This document shows, piece after piece, positions 1-7,700 of a DNA stretch of 11,068 nucleotides (position 1 is the first letter of the stretch; every line of letters starts with the position of its first letter). The DNA lies in NCBI GenBank assembly GCA_013329925.1, contig DUJK01000165.1, positions 1-11,068 on the forward strand. Direction: 5' to 3'. Source of the stretch: Candidatus Poseidoniaceae archaeon. GTDB lineage: Archaea > Thermoplasmatota > Poseidoniia > Poseidoniales > Poseidoniaceae. The notes beneath the pieces are model-generated. The model was not told where the DNA came from. It ran no database searches and worked only from the letters and a program-made list of their open reading frames with translations. The translations under genes and the position numbers were made by a program.

Positions 1-2784
1 CTAAAGCATGGTGTCGGTTCAACAGAATTTTCCAAGATCATCAAAGAAATTGAAAAGGTTACATCTGGAGCCAAGAGAAAGGTCTGCATGCATTGTGGAG
101 CTGCTCAAGGTAAGATTACCCTAGACAAGCCAACAACTTTCAAAGAAAAGCTTGAAACTCAAGGTAGTGGGAAAGAGACTGAGCGTAAACTCAATCCTAG
201 AGATGTTAGAGAATGGTTAAGCAGCATTCCTGTTGAACACCTAATATTTATTGGAATGGATACTCAAAATAGACCTGAATGGACTGTTTTGAAGGTTCTA
301 CCAGTTCCACCAATTACTGTTAGACCTTCTATTACCCTTGACAGCGGAGACCGCTCAGAAGACGATTTGACACACAAGTTAGTTGACGTTCTTCGTATCA
401 ATCAGCGATTGCGAGAGAATAGAGATTCTGGTGCTCCTCAATTGATTGTGGAAGACCTTTGGGAACTATTACAATACCACGTAACTACTTATTTCGATAA
501 CCAAACTTCAGGAATTCCGCCAGCAAGACACCGTTCGGGAAGAACGCTGAAGACACTAACACAAAGACTCAAAGGAAAAGAAGGCCGATTCCGTAGTAAT
601 TTGTCAGGTAAGCGTGTAAACTTCTGTGCGCGTTCAGTTATTTCTCCTGACCCATATCTTGGAGTAAACGAAGTGGGTGTTCCTGAAAAGATCGCTCGTG
701 AATTAACAGTTCCAATTAGAGTAACTATGCGAAACAGAGAGCAAATGCGTCAAATGATTCTAAGAGGTCCTGATGTGCACCCCGGTGTTAACTATATTAT
801 CAGAGGGGACAAGAGAAGAGTAAGAATTAATTCAAGAAGCCGTTTGATTAATGCAGGATTTAGATGTCACAACCCCGAATGTATGGAAGAAACAACCATG
901 CGTCCGGATATTCATCAAGTACTACCTGCACCGAATTTCTTGCCAGGTCTAGTCATAAAGAAAGAAATCAGCCGTTCTGTGGTTGACCCAAGTATTGAGG
1001 TTACCAATTATGTTGTTGATGACGATGCTACTATCGCTAACCTTCGTGGTGAAGACATAAACGGCAATCCGTTAGAAAAGGACGATCCTAGAGCAGCATT
1101 ACATTACAGATGGATGTGGGAATTAGAACAACTAGACAAAGTAAATCCTGAACCATTACCGGAGCACTTGGATGTTATTTGCCCGCATTGTGGCAGTCCT
1201 GAAGACCCAATTTATGGTGAGAGAACCGGTGTCGAAGATAGACTTTCAACCTTTGACCGTGACGGCAATCCTAAACCTGGTATGCTCGTTGAGCGTCACT
1301 TGATTGACGGAGATGTCGCAATTTTCAACCGACAACCATCACTTCACAGAATGTCAATGATGGTTCATGAAGTTAGAGTTATGCAAGGACATACTTTTAG
1401 ATTTAATTTAGCAGTTTGTACACCATATAACGCTGATTTTGATGGTGATGAAATGAATCTCCACGTGATTCAATCTGAAGAAGCAAGAGCTGAAGCGAAA
1501 ATATTGATGCGTGTTCAAGAACACATACTGACTCCAAGATATGGTGGTGCGGTTATTGGTGGTATCCACGATCACATTTCTGGTGCTTACTTACTATCTA
1601 GACCTGGAACACTAATTCGTGTTGAATATGGACTTGAAATGCTTGGTAATATTGGATGGACTGGAAAACTGCCAGAAATCGTCAAAGACGAACATGGTAG
1701 AGATTGTTTCCGCGGTCAAGATATTATCGCTTTGATTATTCCAGATAATATCCACCTGCGATTCAGAAGCCGTTCTAATGACGATGTTGTAGTTAGAGAG
1801 GGAAGTGTTGAGGGAACTCTAGATAAAAGAGCCATTGGTGCTGAAGATGGAAGGTTGCTAGATGCAATTGTCCAGACCAATGGACCTGAAAAGGGTGCTA
1901 AATTCTTGGATGAATTCACTCAATTATCTATTGCTGCATGTACGGCACTTGGATTCACCACAGGTATTGATGATGAAGATTTATCTCCAGAATCACTTGA
2001 TGCAATCGAAAAAGCCAATGCAGATGCAAGAACTCTTGTTGAAGAAGAACTTGCAGCATTTGGTAAAGATGGTAAAGGCTACGAAACAAGGCCTGGTAGG
2101 ACGCCTAGAGAAACTTTAGAAGAGAATATCATGGTAATGTTAGATGAAGGAAAGCAAAAGGCCGGTGACATTGCTAAGGATGAATTGAATCAATCTGGTT
2201 CGACTAATGCAGCAGTTAACATGGCAATATCAGGAGCAAGAGGTTCAATGGACAACTTGACAATGATGGCTGGTTCAATTGGTCAAGCAAAGGTTCGTGG
2301 AAAGAGACTAGAAAGAGGTTATAATGACAGAGTTCTAGCTCACTTCAAGCGTGGCGGACGTGGGGCTTTAGATAGAGGATTTATCTCTAATTCATTTAAG
2401 CGTGGTCTTGAGCCAACGGAGTTCTTTATGTTGTCAGTTTCAGGAAGAGAATCATTAGTTGATACAGCGGTTCGTACTGCAAAGTCTGGATATATGCAAA
2501 GAAGATTGATCAATGCTATGGATGACTTGAAAGTTTACGATGATGAAATGCTATCGGTTAGAAATACTGCTAACAGAATCATTCAGTTTAGTTATGGAGA
2601 AGATGGAATTGATCCATCTAGAGGTGTGCATGGTTCACCATTCAATATTGACGTGATAGTCGATGAGGCACTTGGAACTGAAGGTGCAACTGTAGTAGAA
2701 AGAAAATCACGAGAGCGAGACGAGAATGAAGAAGACATGGGTGCTTGGGAATTCGAGGCTGAAGAAGAAGGAGGCGAGAACTGA
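1..2784 (+). CDS. rpoA1: DNA-directed RNA polymerase subunit A' (5' partial)
   Basis: This is the N-terminal part of the archaeal counterpart of Rpb1/beta', which forms the catalytic core of RNA polymerase. The frame is open from base 1, so the gene enters from outside the window; 927 codons are visible, and roughly the first 120 residues are probably missing. Seen in order (visible-residue numbering): a zinc-site half CMHCG (29-33); the KGKEGRFR and GKRVNF clamp/switch segment (about 190-231); a dock region starting HPGVNYII (262-269); a long insertion (about 275-428) with four Cys; NRQPSLHRMS (443-452); the catalytic NADFDGDEMN (477-486), whose three Asp bind Mg2+; the funnel; and the bridge helix (804-840). 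Usual archaeal A' is about 880 residues, so this one is over-long, mostly because of the insertion. The stop overlaps the rpoA2 start, giving translational coupling. No intein interrupts the catalytic motif. Identity is certain. Confidence 0.98.
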   Translation, partial: LKHGVGSTEFSKIIKEIEKVTSGAKRKVCMHCGAAQGKITLDKPTTFKEKLETQGSGKETERKLNPRDVREWLSSIPVEHLIFIGMDTQNRPEWTVLKVLPVPPITVRPSITLDSGDRSEDDLTHKLVDVLRINQRLRENRDSGAPQLIVEDLWELLQYHVTTYFDNQTSGIPPARHRSGRTLKTLTQRLKGKEGRFRSNLSGKRVNFCARSVISPDPYLGVNEVGVPEKIARELTVPIRVTMRNREQMRQMILRGPDVHPGVNYIIRGDKRRVRINSRSRLINAGFRCHNPECMEETTMRPDIHQVLPAPNFLPGLVIKKEISRSVVDPSIEVTNYVVDDDATIANLRGEDINGNPLEKDDPRAALHYRWMWELEQLDKVNPEPLPEHLDVICPHCGSPEDPIYGERTGVEDRLSTFDRDGNPKPGMLVERHLIDGDVAIFNRQPSLHRMSMMVHEVRVMQGHTFRFNLAVCTPYNADFDGDEMNLHVIQSEEARAEAKILMRVQEHILTPRYGGAVIGGIHDHISGAYLLSRPGTLIRVEYGLEMLGNIGWTGKLPEIVKDEHGRDCFRGQDIIALIIPDNIHLRFRSRSNDDVVVREGSVEGTLDKRAIGAEDGRLLDAIVQTNGPEKGAKFLDEFTQLSIAACTALGFTTGIDDEDLSPESLDAIEKANADARTLVEEELAAFGKDGKGYETRPGRTPRETLEENIMVMLDEGKQKAGDIAKDELNQSGSTNAAVNMAISGARGSMDNLTMMAGSIGQAKVRGKRLERGYNDRVLAHFKRGGRGALDRGFISNSFKRGLEPTEFFMLSVSGRESLVDTAVRTAKSGYMQRRLINAMDDLKVYDDEMLSVRNTANRIIQFSYGEDGIDPSRGVHGSPFNIDVIVDEALGTEGATVVERKSRERDENEEDMGAWEFEAEEEGGEN
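823..1284 (+). other. Insertion in the dock region of RNA polymerase A', with four cysteines
   Basis: In Sulfolobus, haloarchaea, methanogens and Pol II, the segment from the conserved NYVIRP-type motif to ERH(L) is about 35-40 residues. Here the same two landmarks, NYII (residue 264) and ERHL (431), are 167 residues apart. The extra stretch contains CHNPEC (Cys 289 and 294) and CPHC (Cys 394 and 397), a spacing pattern that could bind one zinc ion. An acidic segment (DDDATIANLRGED) and a Trp-rich helix-like segment (RWMWELEQLDK) lie between them. The frame stays open and the flanks are intact, so this is an in-frame domain and not a sequencing error. The reference lengths are from memory, and zinc binding is inference. 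Confidence 0.75.
2410..2520 (+). other. Bridge helix of RNA polymerase with divergent N-terminal hinge
   Basis: The helix spans the active-site cleft and moves during nucleotide addition. The C-terminal half is canonical (DTAVRTAKSGYMQRRLINAM). The N-terminal hinge reads EFFMLSVSGRESL, where archaeal and eukaryotic enzymes normally read EFFFHAMGGREGL. The GRE core is kept, but the preceding His-Ala-Met-Gly and the following Gly are replaced. This is a direct reading of the sequence; the consensus is from family knowledge. Confidence 0.8.
2770..2774 (+). promoter_or_regulatory. Shine-Dalgarno site for rpoA2
   Basis: GGAGG lies nine bases before the ATG at 2784, inside the last codons of rpoA1. 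With the one-base TGATG overlap it supports this start and suggests translational coupling that keeps A' and A'' equimolar. Confidence 0.7.
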
Positions 2785-3074
2785 TGGTAGTAAAGAGTGC
2801 AACCAAGAAGAAACTAATGGATTTAGGGATCGATGAAAATTTCGCTCACATTCTGGCAGATGACCGTAAGTGGGACGATGTCAAGATCTTGCCATCAGAA
2901 AACATTGCTCAGATATGTGAAACAGATTCAGAGACCGCTGGTAAAATTAAAGGAATTATTGATGGTGCAAACCAAAAAAATAAGTTAGCCAACAATGAAG
3001 CAATCGGGCCGGTAACCTCGGTTAGACTAAGTCGAACTGGCCGTAAATCCAGAGCAAGGTCAAGAGTCAAATCT
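2784..3074 (+). other. N-terminal extension of A'': HhH-like segment plus basic linker
   Basis: Residues 10-62 alternate hydrophobic and polar positions in a pattern resembling small HhH/SAM-like DNA-binding domains (LMDLGIDENFAHIL, then IAQICETDSETAGKIKGI). Residues 81-96 (RLSRTGRKSRARSRVK) hold eight Lys/Arg in sixteen positions. Such a segment could contact nucleic acid at the polymerase surface. The fold assignment rests on pattern only; the sequence and the extra length are directly visible. Confidence 0.55.
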
Positions 3075-4355
3075 ACAGCCGAGATTGATAACTATAATTC
3101 CGAAGCAAAACTGATTGGATTAGAGGATGAACTAAGTGACGACCCCGTATACAAATCTTTAGTTTCTGCAGTTGAAGATTCTGGTTCACGAAGATTTACT
3201 AACAGAATCTTCCATGACTTGACCGTGGCAATTCACGCACGAGGCAAGAACAAACTCACCAAGCCTCAAGCGAAAAAAGTAGTCGAAGAAGCTATTTTTG
3301 CTTTGAAGCGAGCCAGTATTGACCCATATGAAGCAGCAGGTATCATTACCGCTCAATCTATTGGTGAACCTGGAACTCAGATGACAATGCGTACTTTCCA
3401 CTATGCTGGTGTCGCAACTGTTAACGTAACACAAGGTCTTCCTAGAATTATTGAAATTGTTGATGCTAGAAAAGTTCCTCAAACACCAACTATGACTATC
3501 AGGTTAGCCGCGGACAAGCGAACTTCAGCAGAAGAGGCGCAAAAATTAGCTGCTTCCATTGAAGTTACTACAACTGTTAACATCGCAACACTAGAAACTG
3601 ACGTTGCTCAAAGAAGATTAGTTTTGAAACTAAACAAGTCTAACTTGAAGCAAAAGAATATGACTGGTGCTGAAGTTAAAGATAAATTAGAACAAGCGAC
3701 TAGACTTCTAGTTCAAGCAGACAAAGAAAAGAATCCCGGTAAACTAACTATGATTCCAGGAGTTCACTCTGAGGAAGACTTGGCAGACTTAGCAGAAAAC
3801 CCACCATCTTACACAATGTTGCTACAACTTGAAGAAAAAATTCGTGACCTAAGACTAAAGGGTATTCCAAATGTCGAAAGAGCAAATGTTCAACTTGATG
3901 ATAAAACTGGCGAGTATTATCTCTCAACAATCGGCTCAAATCTTTCAAGAGTAAGCGAAATTGAAACAATTGACCGAAGTAGAACATATACTAACAATAT
4001 CATTGAAATTTATGAATATCTTGGTATCGAAGCTGCAAGACAAGCAATCGTTAATGAATTACAAGCAACCCTTGACGGCGCTAGATTAGAAGTGGATGTT
4101 AGACACCTACTACTAGTATCAGACGTTATGACATCTGAAGGTGAAGTTAGAGCAATTGGCCGACACGGTGTATCTGGAACAAAACACAGTATCCTAGCCC
4201 GTGCTGCATTCGAAGTTACTGTTAACCACCTTTTGAAGGCGGGAATTATTGGCGAAAGAGATCAATTAACTGGTGTTGCTGAGAACATTATTGTTGGTCA
4301 ACCAATTTCACTTGGAACTGGTAGTGTAGAATTGTACTACATCCCTGAAGAGTGA
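2784..4355 (+). CDS. rpoA2: DNA-directed RNA polymerase subunit A''
   Basis: This is the C-terminal part of the split archaeal Rpb1/beta' homologue; it supplies the trigger loop and part of the jaw and clamp to RNA polymerase. Trigger-loop signatures are unmistakable: ITAQSIGEPGTQMTMRTF starts at residue 188, with the catalytic-loop His at 206 (FHYAGVA), followed by LPRIIEIVDARKVPQTPT. The C-terminal region has the usual clamp segment (GVSGTKHSILARAAFEVT). At 523 residues it exceeds the usual size of about 390-400. The excess is N-terminal: residues 1-62 look like a helix-hairpin-helix fold and residues 81-96 are a basic tract, ahead of the first recognisable A'' segment at about residue 140. 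The start is supported by GGAGG nine bases upstream and by the TGATG overlap with rpoA1. No intein is present. Identity is certain; the role of the extension is unknown. Confidence 0.97.
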   Translation: MVVKSATKKKLMDLGIDENFAHILADDRKWDDVKILPSENIAQICETDSETAGKIKGIIDGANQKNKLANNEAIGPVTSVRLSRTGRKSRARSRVKSTAEIDNYNSEAKLIGLEDELSDDPVYKSLVSAVEDSGSRRFTNRIFHDLTVAIHARGKNKLTKPQAKKVVEEAIFALKRASIDPYEAAGIITAQSIGEPGTQMTMRTFHYAGVATVNVTQGLPRIIEIVDARKVPQTPTMTIRLAADKRTSAEEAQKLAASIEVTTTVNIATLETDVAQRRLVLKLNKSNLKQKNMTGAEVKDKLEQATRLLVQADKEKNPGKLTMIPGVHSEEDLADLAENPPSYTMLLQLEEKIRDLRLKGIPNVERANVQLDDKTGEYYLSTIGSNLSRVSEIETIDRSRTYTNNIIEIYEYLGIEAARQAIVNELQATLDGARLEVDVRHLLLVSDVMTSEGEVRAIGRHGVSGTKHSILARAAFEVTVNHLLKAGIIGERDQLTGVAENIIVGQPISLGTGSVELYYIPEE

Positions 4356-4387
4356 TATAATCAACCATGAGAAACAATGTGGAGTAT

Positions 4388-4393
4388 GGAGAG
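4388..4393 (+). promoter_or_regulatory. Shine-Dalgarno site that fixes the rpl30e start
   Basis: GGAGAG lies six bases before the ATG at 4400. The in-frame ATG at 4367 has no comparable site, and the residues it would add do not match the family N-terminus. Confidence 0.6.
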
Positions 4394-4399
4394 AAAAAT

Positions 4400-4699
4400 A
4401 TGGATTTAAGTAGACAACTAAAAAACGCAATATCAACAGGTAAACTGTTATTTGGACAACGACAAGCAGTAGATGCATGTGCATCTGGTGAAGCAAAATT
4501 GATTATTCTAGCAGCAAATTGCCCAGAAGATTACATCAACAACTTACATGCAAGCCATCCGAGTGTCATAAAGCATAGAGCTAATCTAGTCAACCGTGAA
4601 CTTGGAATCGCTTGTGGTAAGCCATTTGCAGTATCAACAATTACCGTGTTAGAAGGCGGAGATAGTGAAATACTCTCTCTAGATTCAAACATCGAGTGA
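4400..4699 (+). CDS. rpl30e: Large-subunit ribosomal protein L30e
   Basis: This is a small RNA-binding protein of the archaeal 50S subunit, from the L7Ae/L30e family of kink-turn binders. The 99-residue product begins MDLSRQLKNAISTGK, matching the family start MDLxxxLxxAxxTGK. It continues with a QAVDACASGEAKLIILAANCP strand-helix segment and ends with the typical GIACGKPFAVSTITV and GDSEIL stretch. An in-frame ATG at 4367 would add eleven residues, but it lacks a ribosome-binding site and family support, so I chose 4400. It lies 44 bases after the rpoA2 stop and is probably co-transcribed with the polymerase genes, the standard archaeal arrangement. The nusA, rps12 and rps7 genes that often follow are absent here. 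Confidence 0.93.
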   Translation: MDLSRQLKNAISTGKLLFGQRQAVDACASGEAKLIILAANCPEDYINNLHASHPSVIKHRANLVNRELGIACGKPFAVSTITVLEGGDSEILSLDSNIE

Positions 4700-4746
4700 T
4701 AGTTTAACTAGAAACCAAATAGGGAAGGATTCATTTCCTTTGCATC

Positions 4747-4763
4747 ATTAGGGCAATTAGGGC
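4747..4763 (+). repeat. Tandem ATTAGGGC repeat ahead of the surface-protein start
   Basis: ATTAGGGC occurs at 4747-4754 and again at 4756-4763, a nine-base period just before the ATG at 4770. The second AGGG sits seven bases from the start and may act as a weak ribosome-binding site. The rest of the gap 4700-4769 holds a weak hairpin (AAGGA/TCCTT, 4725-4740) without a T-run, and no convincing TATA box. Confidence 0.4.
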
Positions 4764-4769
4764 TAGCCT

Positions 4770-7700
4770 ATGGCAAGGAAAAACATTGGGAAATCGCTTG
4801 TCGCAAATGTGTTAATTATTGTTCTAATTGTAGGTTCTTTTTCATCTATTAATCTAAATGAAAAGACCACTGATAGTCAATTGATTGAGGATAATTTCGA
4901 AGATCTGCCCAAGATGTTCAGTCAGAGAAATTCCAATGATTGGTCAACATCTGCTAGTGCATCTAATCCAGCAGTACTAAATTCTATAGATTCTACACCT
5001 AACAATGAGTTGGTTGTAGCCGGAATAATTAGTGGTTCCACAACCATGTCAATGGGTTCCGCATCAATTACCTCTGGACAATATATTGAGCCATGGATTG
5101 CAAAATCAGACGCTAACGGTAATTGGCAATGGATAGAACAAGTTTCCATCACTGGTGTCTCACAGTATGCTGAAGCAACCATAAGCGATATTGCCGTAGC
5201 ATCAAATGGTGATATTTTTGCAACAGGGATGTTTTACGATACAATTTCTTTTGGTAGTATTACTTTGACTTCAACAGGTTATTGGGATTGTTGGACTGCC
5301 AAAATTTCTCCAAACGGTCAATGGCAGTGGGCTCAATCACTAAACGGTGATGGCGATTATGACGGTGTTACCGTTAATACTCTAGATGTGGTATACGGAA
5401 CCTCGATCACTACCGATTCTAACAATGACCCTATTATTGGTGGCTGGTTTCTAGGCAATACAGATGTTGGAGTAGCCGCTGATACAGGCGCACAAAATGG
5501 TGATGATATTGAGATATTTGTCGCCAAGTATTCCAATTCAGGTAACCTGCAATGGTCTGACGTTGCAAGAGGTCAAGGAGCTCAAGAAGTAAATAGTATG
5601 GTTGTGGACTCAAGTAATAGTATTTGGATTTCGACAAATTTTGAAGTTAGTATGACATTTGGTAGTGTTGTTGCCAATGCTGGTATCAATGAGATACCTG
5701 TTGGTATTGCCAAGATAAGCCAAGCTGGTAATTGGCAATCTGCTTACGCAACTACTGGAAGTGGCTCGGCGACAGTCACTGATTTCTCAATTGATGGACA
5801 AAATAATCTGCTAATGTCTGGAGTTTATTCAGGGTCTATCAACCTAGGTAGTTCACTGACTAGTGCAGGGCAAAACGATGCTTTCGCAGCAAGTATGTCC
5901 TCAACTGGCTCGTGGAATTGGGCTAAATCGGTTGGTGGAACGAGTTTTGATTCAGGGTCTGGAATCGAGTATGATCCAAACACTGGTTATACGATACTTG
6001 GGCTATCATCGCAGAGTTCCTTTTCTTTTAGTAGTCAAACATTTAACACAAGAGGGTATAATGATTCTGTAATTGTTACATTTGGTCCTAATGGGAACCC
6101 AGTAGCCTTATTTGATGCGGGAAGTTCTGCTGATGATGCAGTTTCTGGTATTGCCTTGTTAGGTAACGGAGCATTAGCAATAGGCGGTAACTATAACGGA
6201 ACTATTGATTTTGGTACCTCGACTGCTCAAAGTCAGACCACTTCAGTATTGATGCCGTATGTTTGGCTTACAGAAACCATAGCAGTATTAGATGCAGATG
6301 GTGATGGAGTTGCAGACGAAGATGATAATTGTCCAAACACTGCTAATCCTGGTCAAGAAAATACCGACCTAGATTCTGAAGGTGACGCTTGTGATTCTGA
6401 TGATGATAATGATGGAATCACTGACAACTTCCCGGACAACTGTCCAAGAAATAGCCAAACTGGCTGGACTAGTACCAGAGATTTCAACGACCCGCCTAGT
6501 TCTACTGATTGGGATAACGATGGTTGTAAAGATGACCATCCAGAGGATAATGATGATGATAATGACGGAGTTTTAGATGTAGACGATACTTGCCCAAGAA
6601 CCTCGTTCAATCCTCCTAGGCCAACATGGATTTCCGAACCTGGAACTGACATGGATGGAGATGGCTGCCGAGATAGCGACGAGGATTTGAATGATGACGG
6701 AGATGCCTTTGACGACTCCTTTGATGATTGTCCAACATACTACGGTACATCTACTCAAGGTGAACAGGGCTGTGCTGATTCAGATCAAGACACTTGGTCT
6801 GATAATAGCGACACATGTCCTCTGCAACCAGGAAATTCAACAGAAAATGGCAAAATTGCTTGTCTTGATTCTGATGGTGATGGATGGGCAAATGTCGATG
6901 ATGCATTTGATTACGAACCAACTCAATGGCTTGATTCAGACGGTGATGGTTTTGGAGATAACTCAGCGGGTATTAACCCAGATGATTGTATAGATACCTC
7001 TGGTGATTCGCTTTATGACCGCCTAGGTTGTTATGATTATGATGGAGATGGCTACTCTAACCCTGAAGGTAATTGGGATTCAGGCAATGGAGCTGACGCC
7101 TTCCCGCAAAACCCCCTGCAATGGTCTGATTTTGATGGTGATGGGTTAGGTGATAATTGGGGTAACCTTTCATGGACAGATCGTCCAGAAGGATGGCCAG
7201 GTCAGTATCTAGAATCAATTGCTGAAAATGAACAAGATACCTGTCCATTACAGTTTGGTAATTCAAACCAAAATGGAGCATATGGATGTCCTGACCTAGA
7301 CGGTGATGGTTGGTATGATGCAATTGACAGTTTCATCAACGAACCTAGCCAATGGGCAGATTCTGATGGAGATGGATTTGGTGATAACTTAGATGGCTTC
7401 AATGGGGATTATTGTAAAGATATAGCTGGTGATTCTACCGAAGACCGCAAAGGATGCCTCGACAGTGATGGTGATGGTTACTCAGATACAGATGAATTCT
7501 GGACAAAATACAGTGGTGGAGATGTCTTCCCTCAAGATTCAACACAATGGTCAGATATTGATGGCGATGGGTATGGGGATAATCCTGGTTACCCCTTGTC
7601 AGATGATTGTATAGAAGTCGCGGGTCCCTCTTCAGTAGATCGAATTGGGTGCTCAGATTTTGACTCAGATGGGTTCTCAGATCCAACAACGGAGTGGGAT

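Noticed and set aside
823..1284. Intein or mobile insertion in rpoA1
   Set aside because: No intein splice motifs (N-terminal Cys/Ser block, terminal HN-C/S/T) and no homing-endonuclease motif; the segment is too short for a usual endonuclease-bearing intein and is not at an active-site motif.
1716..1919. Minus-strand open frame inside rpoA1
   Set aside because: Short, no ribosome-binding site, and the plus strand encodes conserved polymerase sequence.
4367..4399. Upstream in-frame ATG as the rpl30e start
   Set aside because: It adds residues not matching the family start, and the Shine-Dalgarno site lies before the ATG at 4400.
4725..4740. Hairpin after rpl30e as a transcription terminator
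   Set aside because: Only a 5-bp stem with no following T-run; archaeal termination usually depends on T-runs, which are not seen here.
6353..6652. Ser-rich open frame on the minus strand opposite the calcium-repeat tract
   Set aside because: It is the antisense of Asp-codon repeats (GAT/GAC read backwards gives Ser/Ile/Val); it has no start signal and lies wholly inside a well-supported gene.
7057..7323. His/Leu-rich minus-strand open frame and similar ones at 7202-7402 and 7435-7689
   Set aside because: Low-complexity shadow frames of the same repeat region, with no family resemblance.
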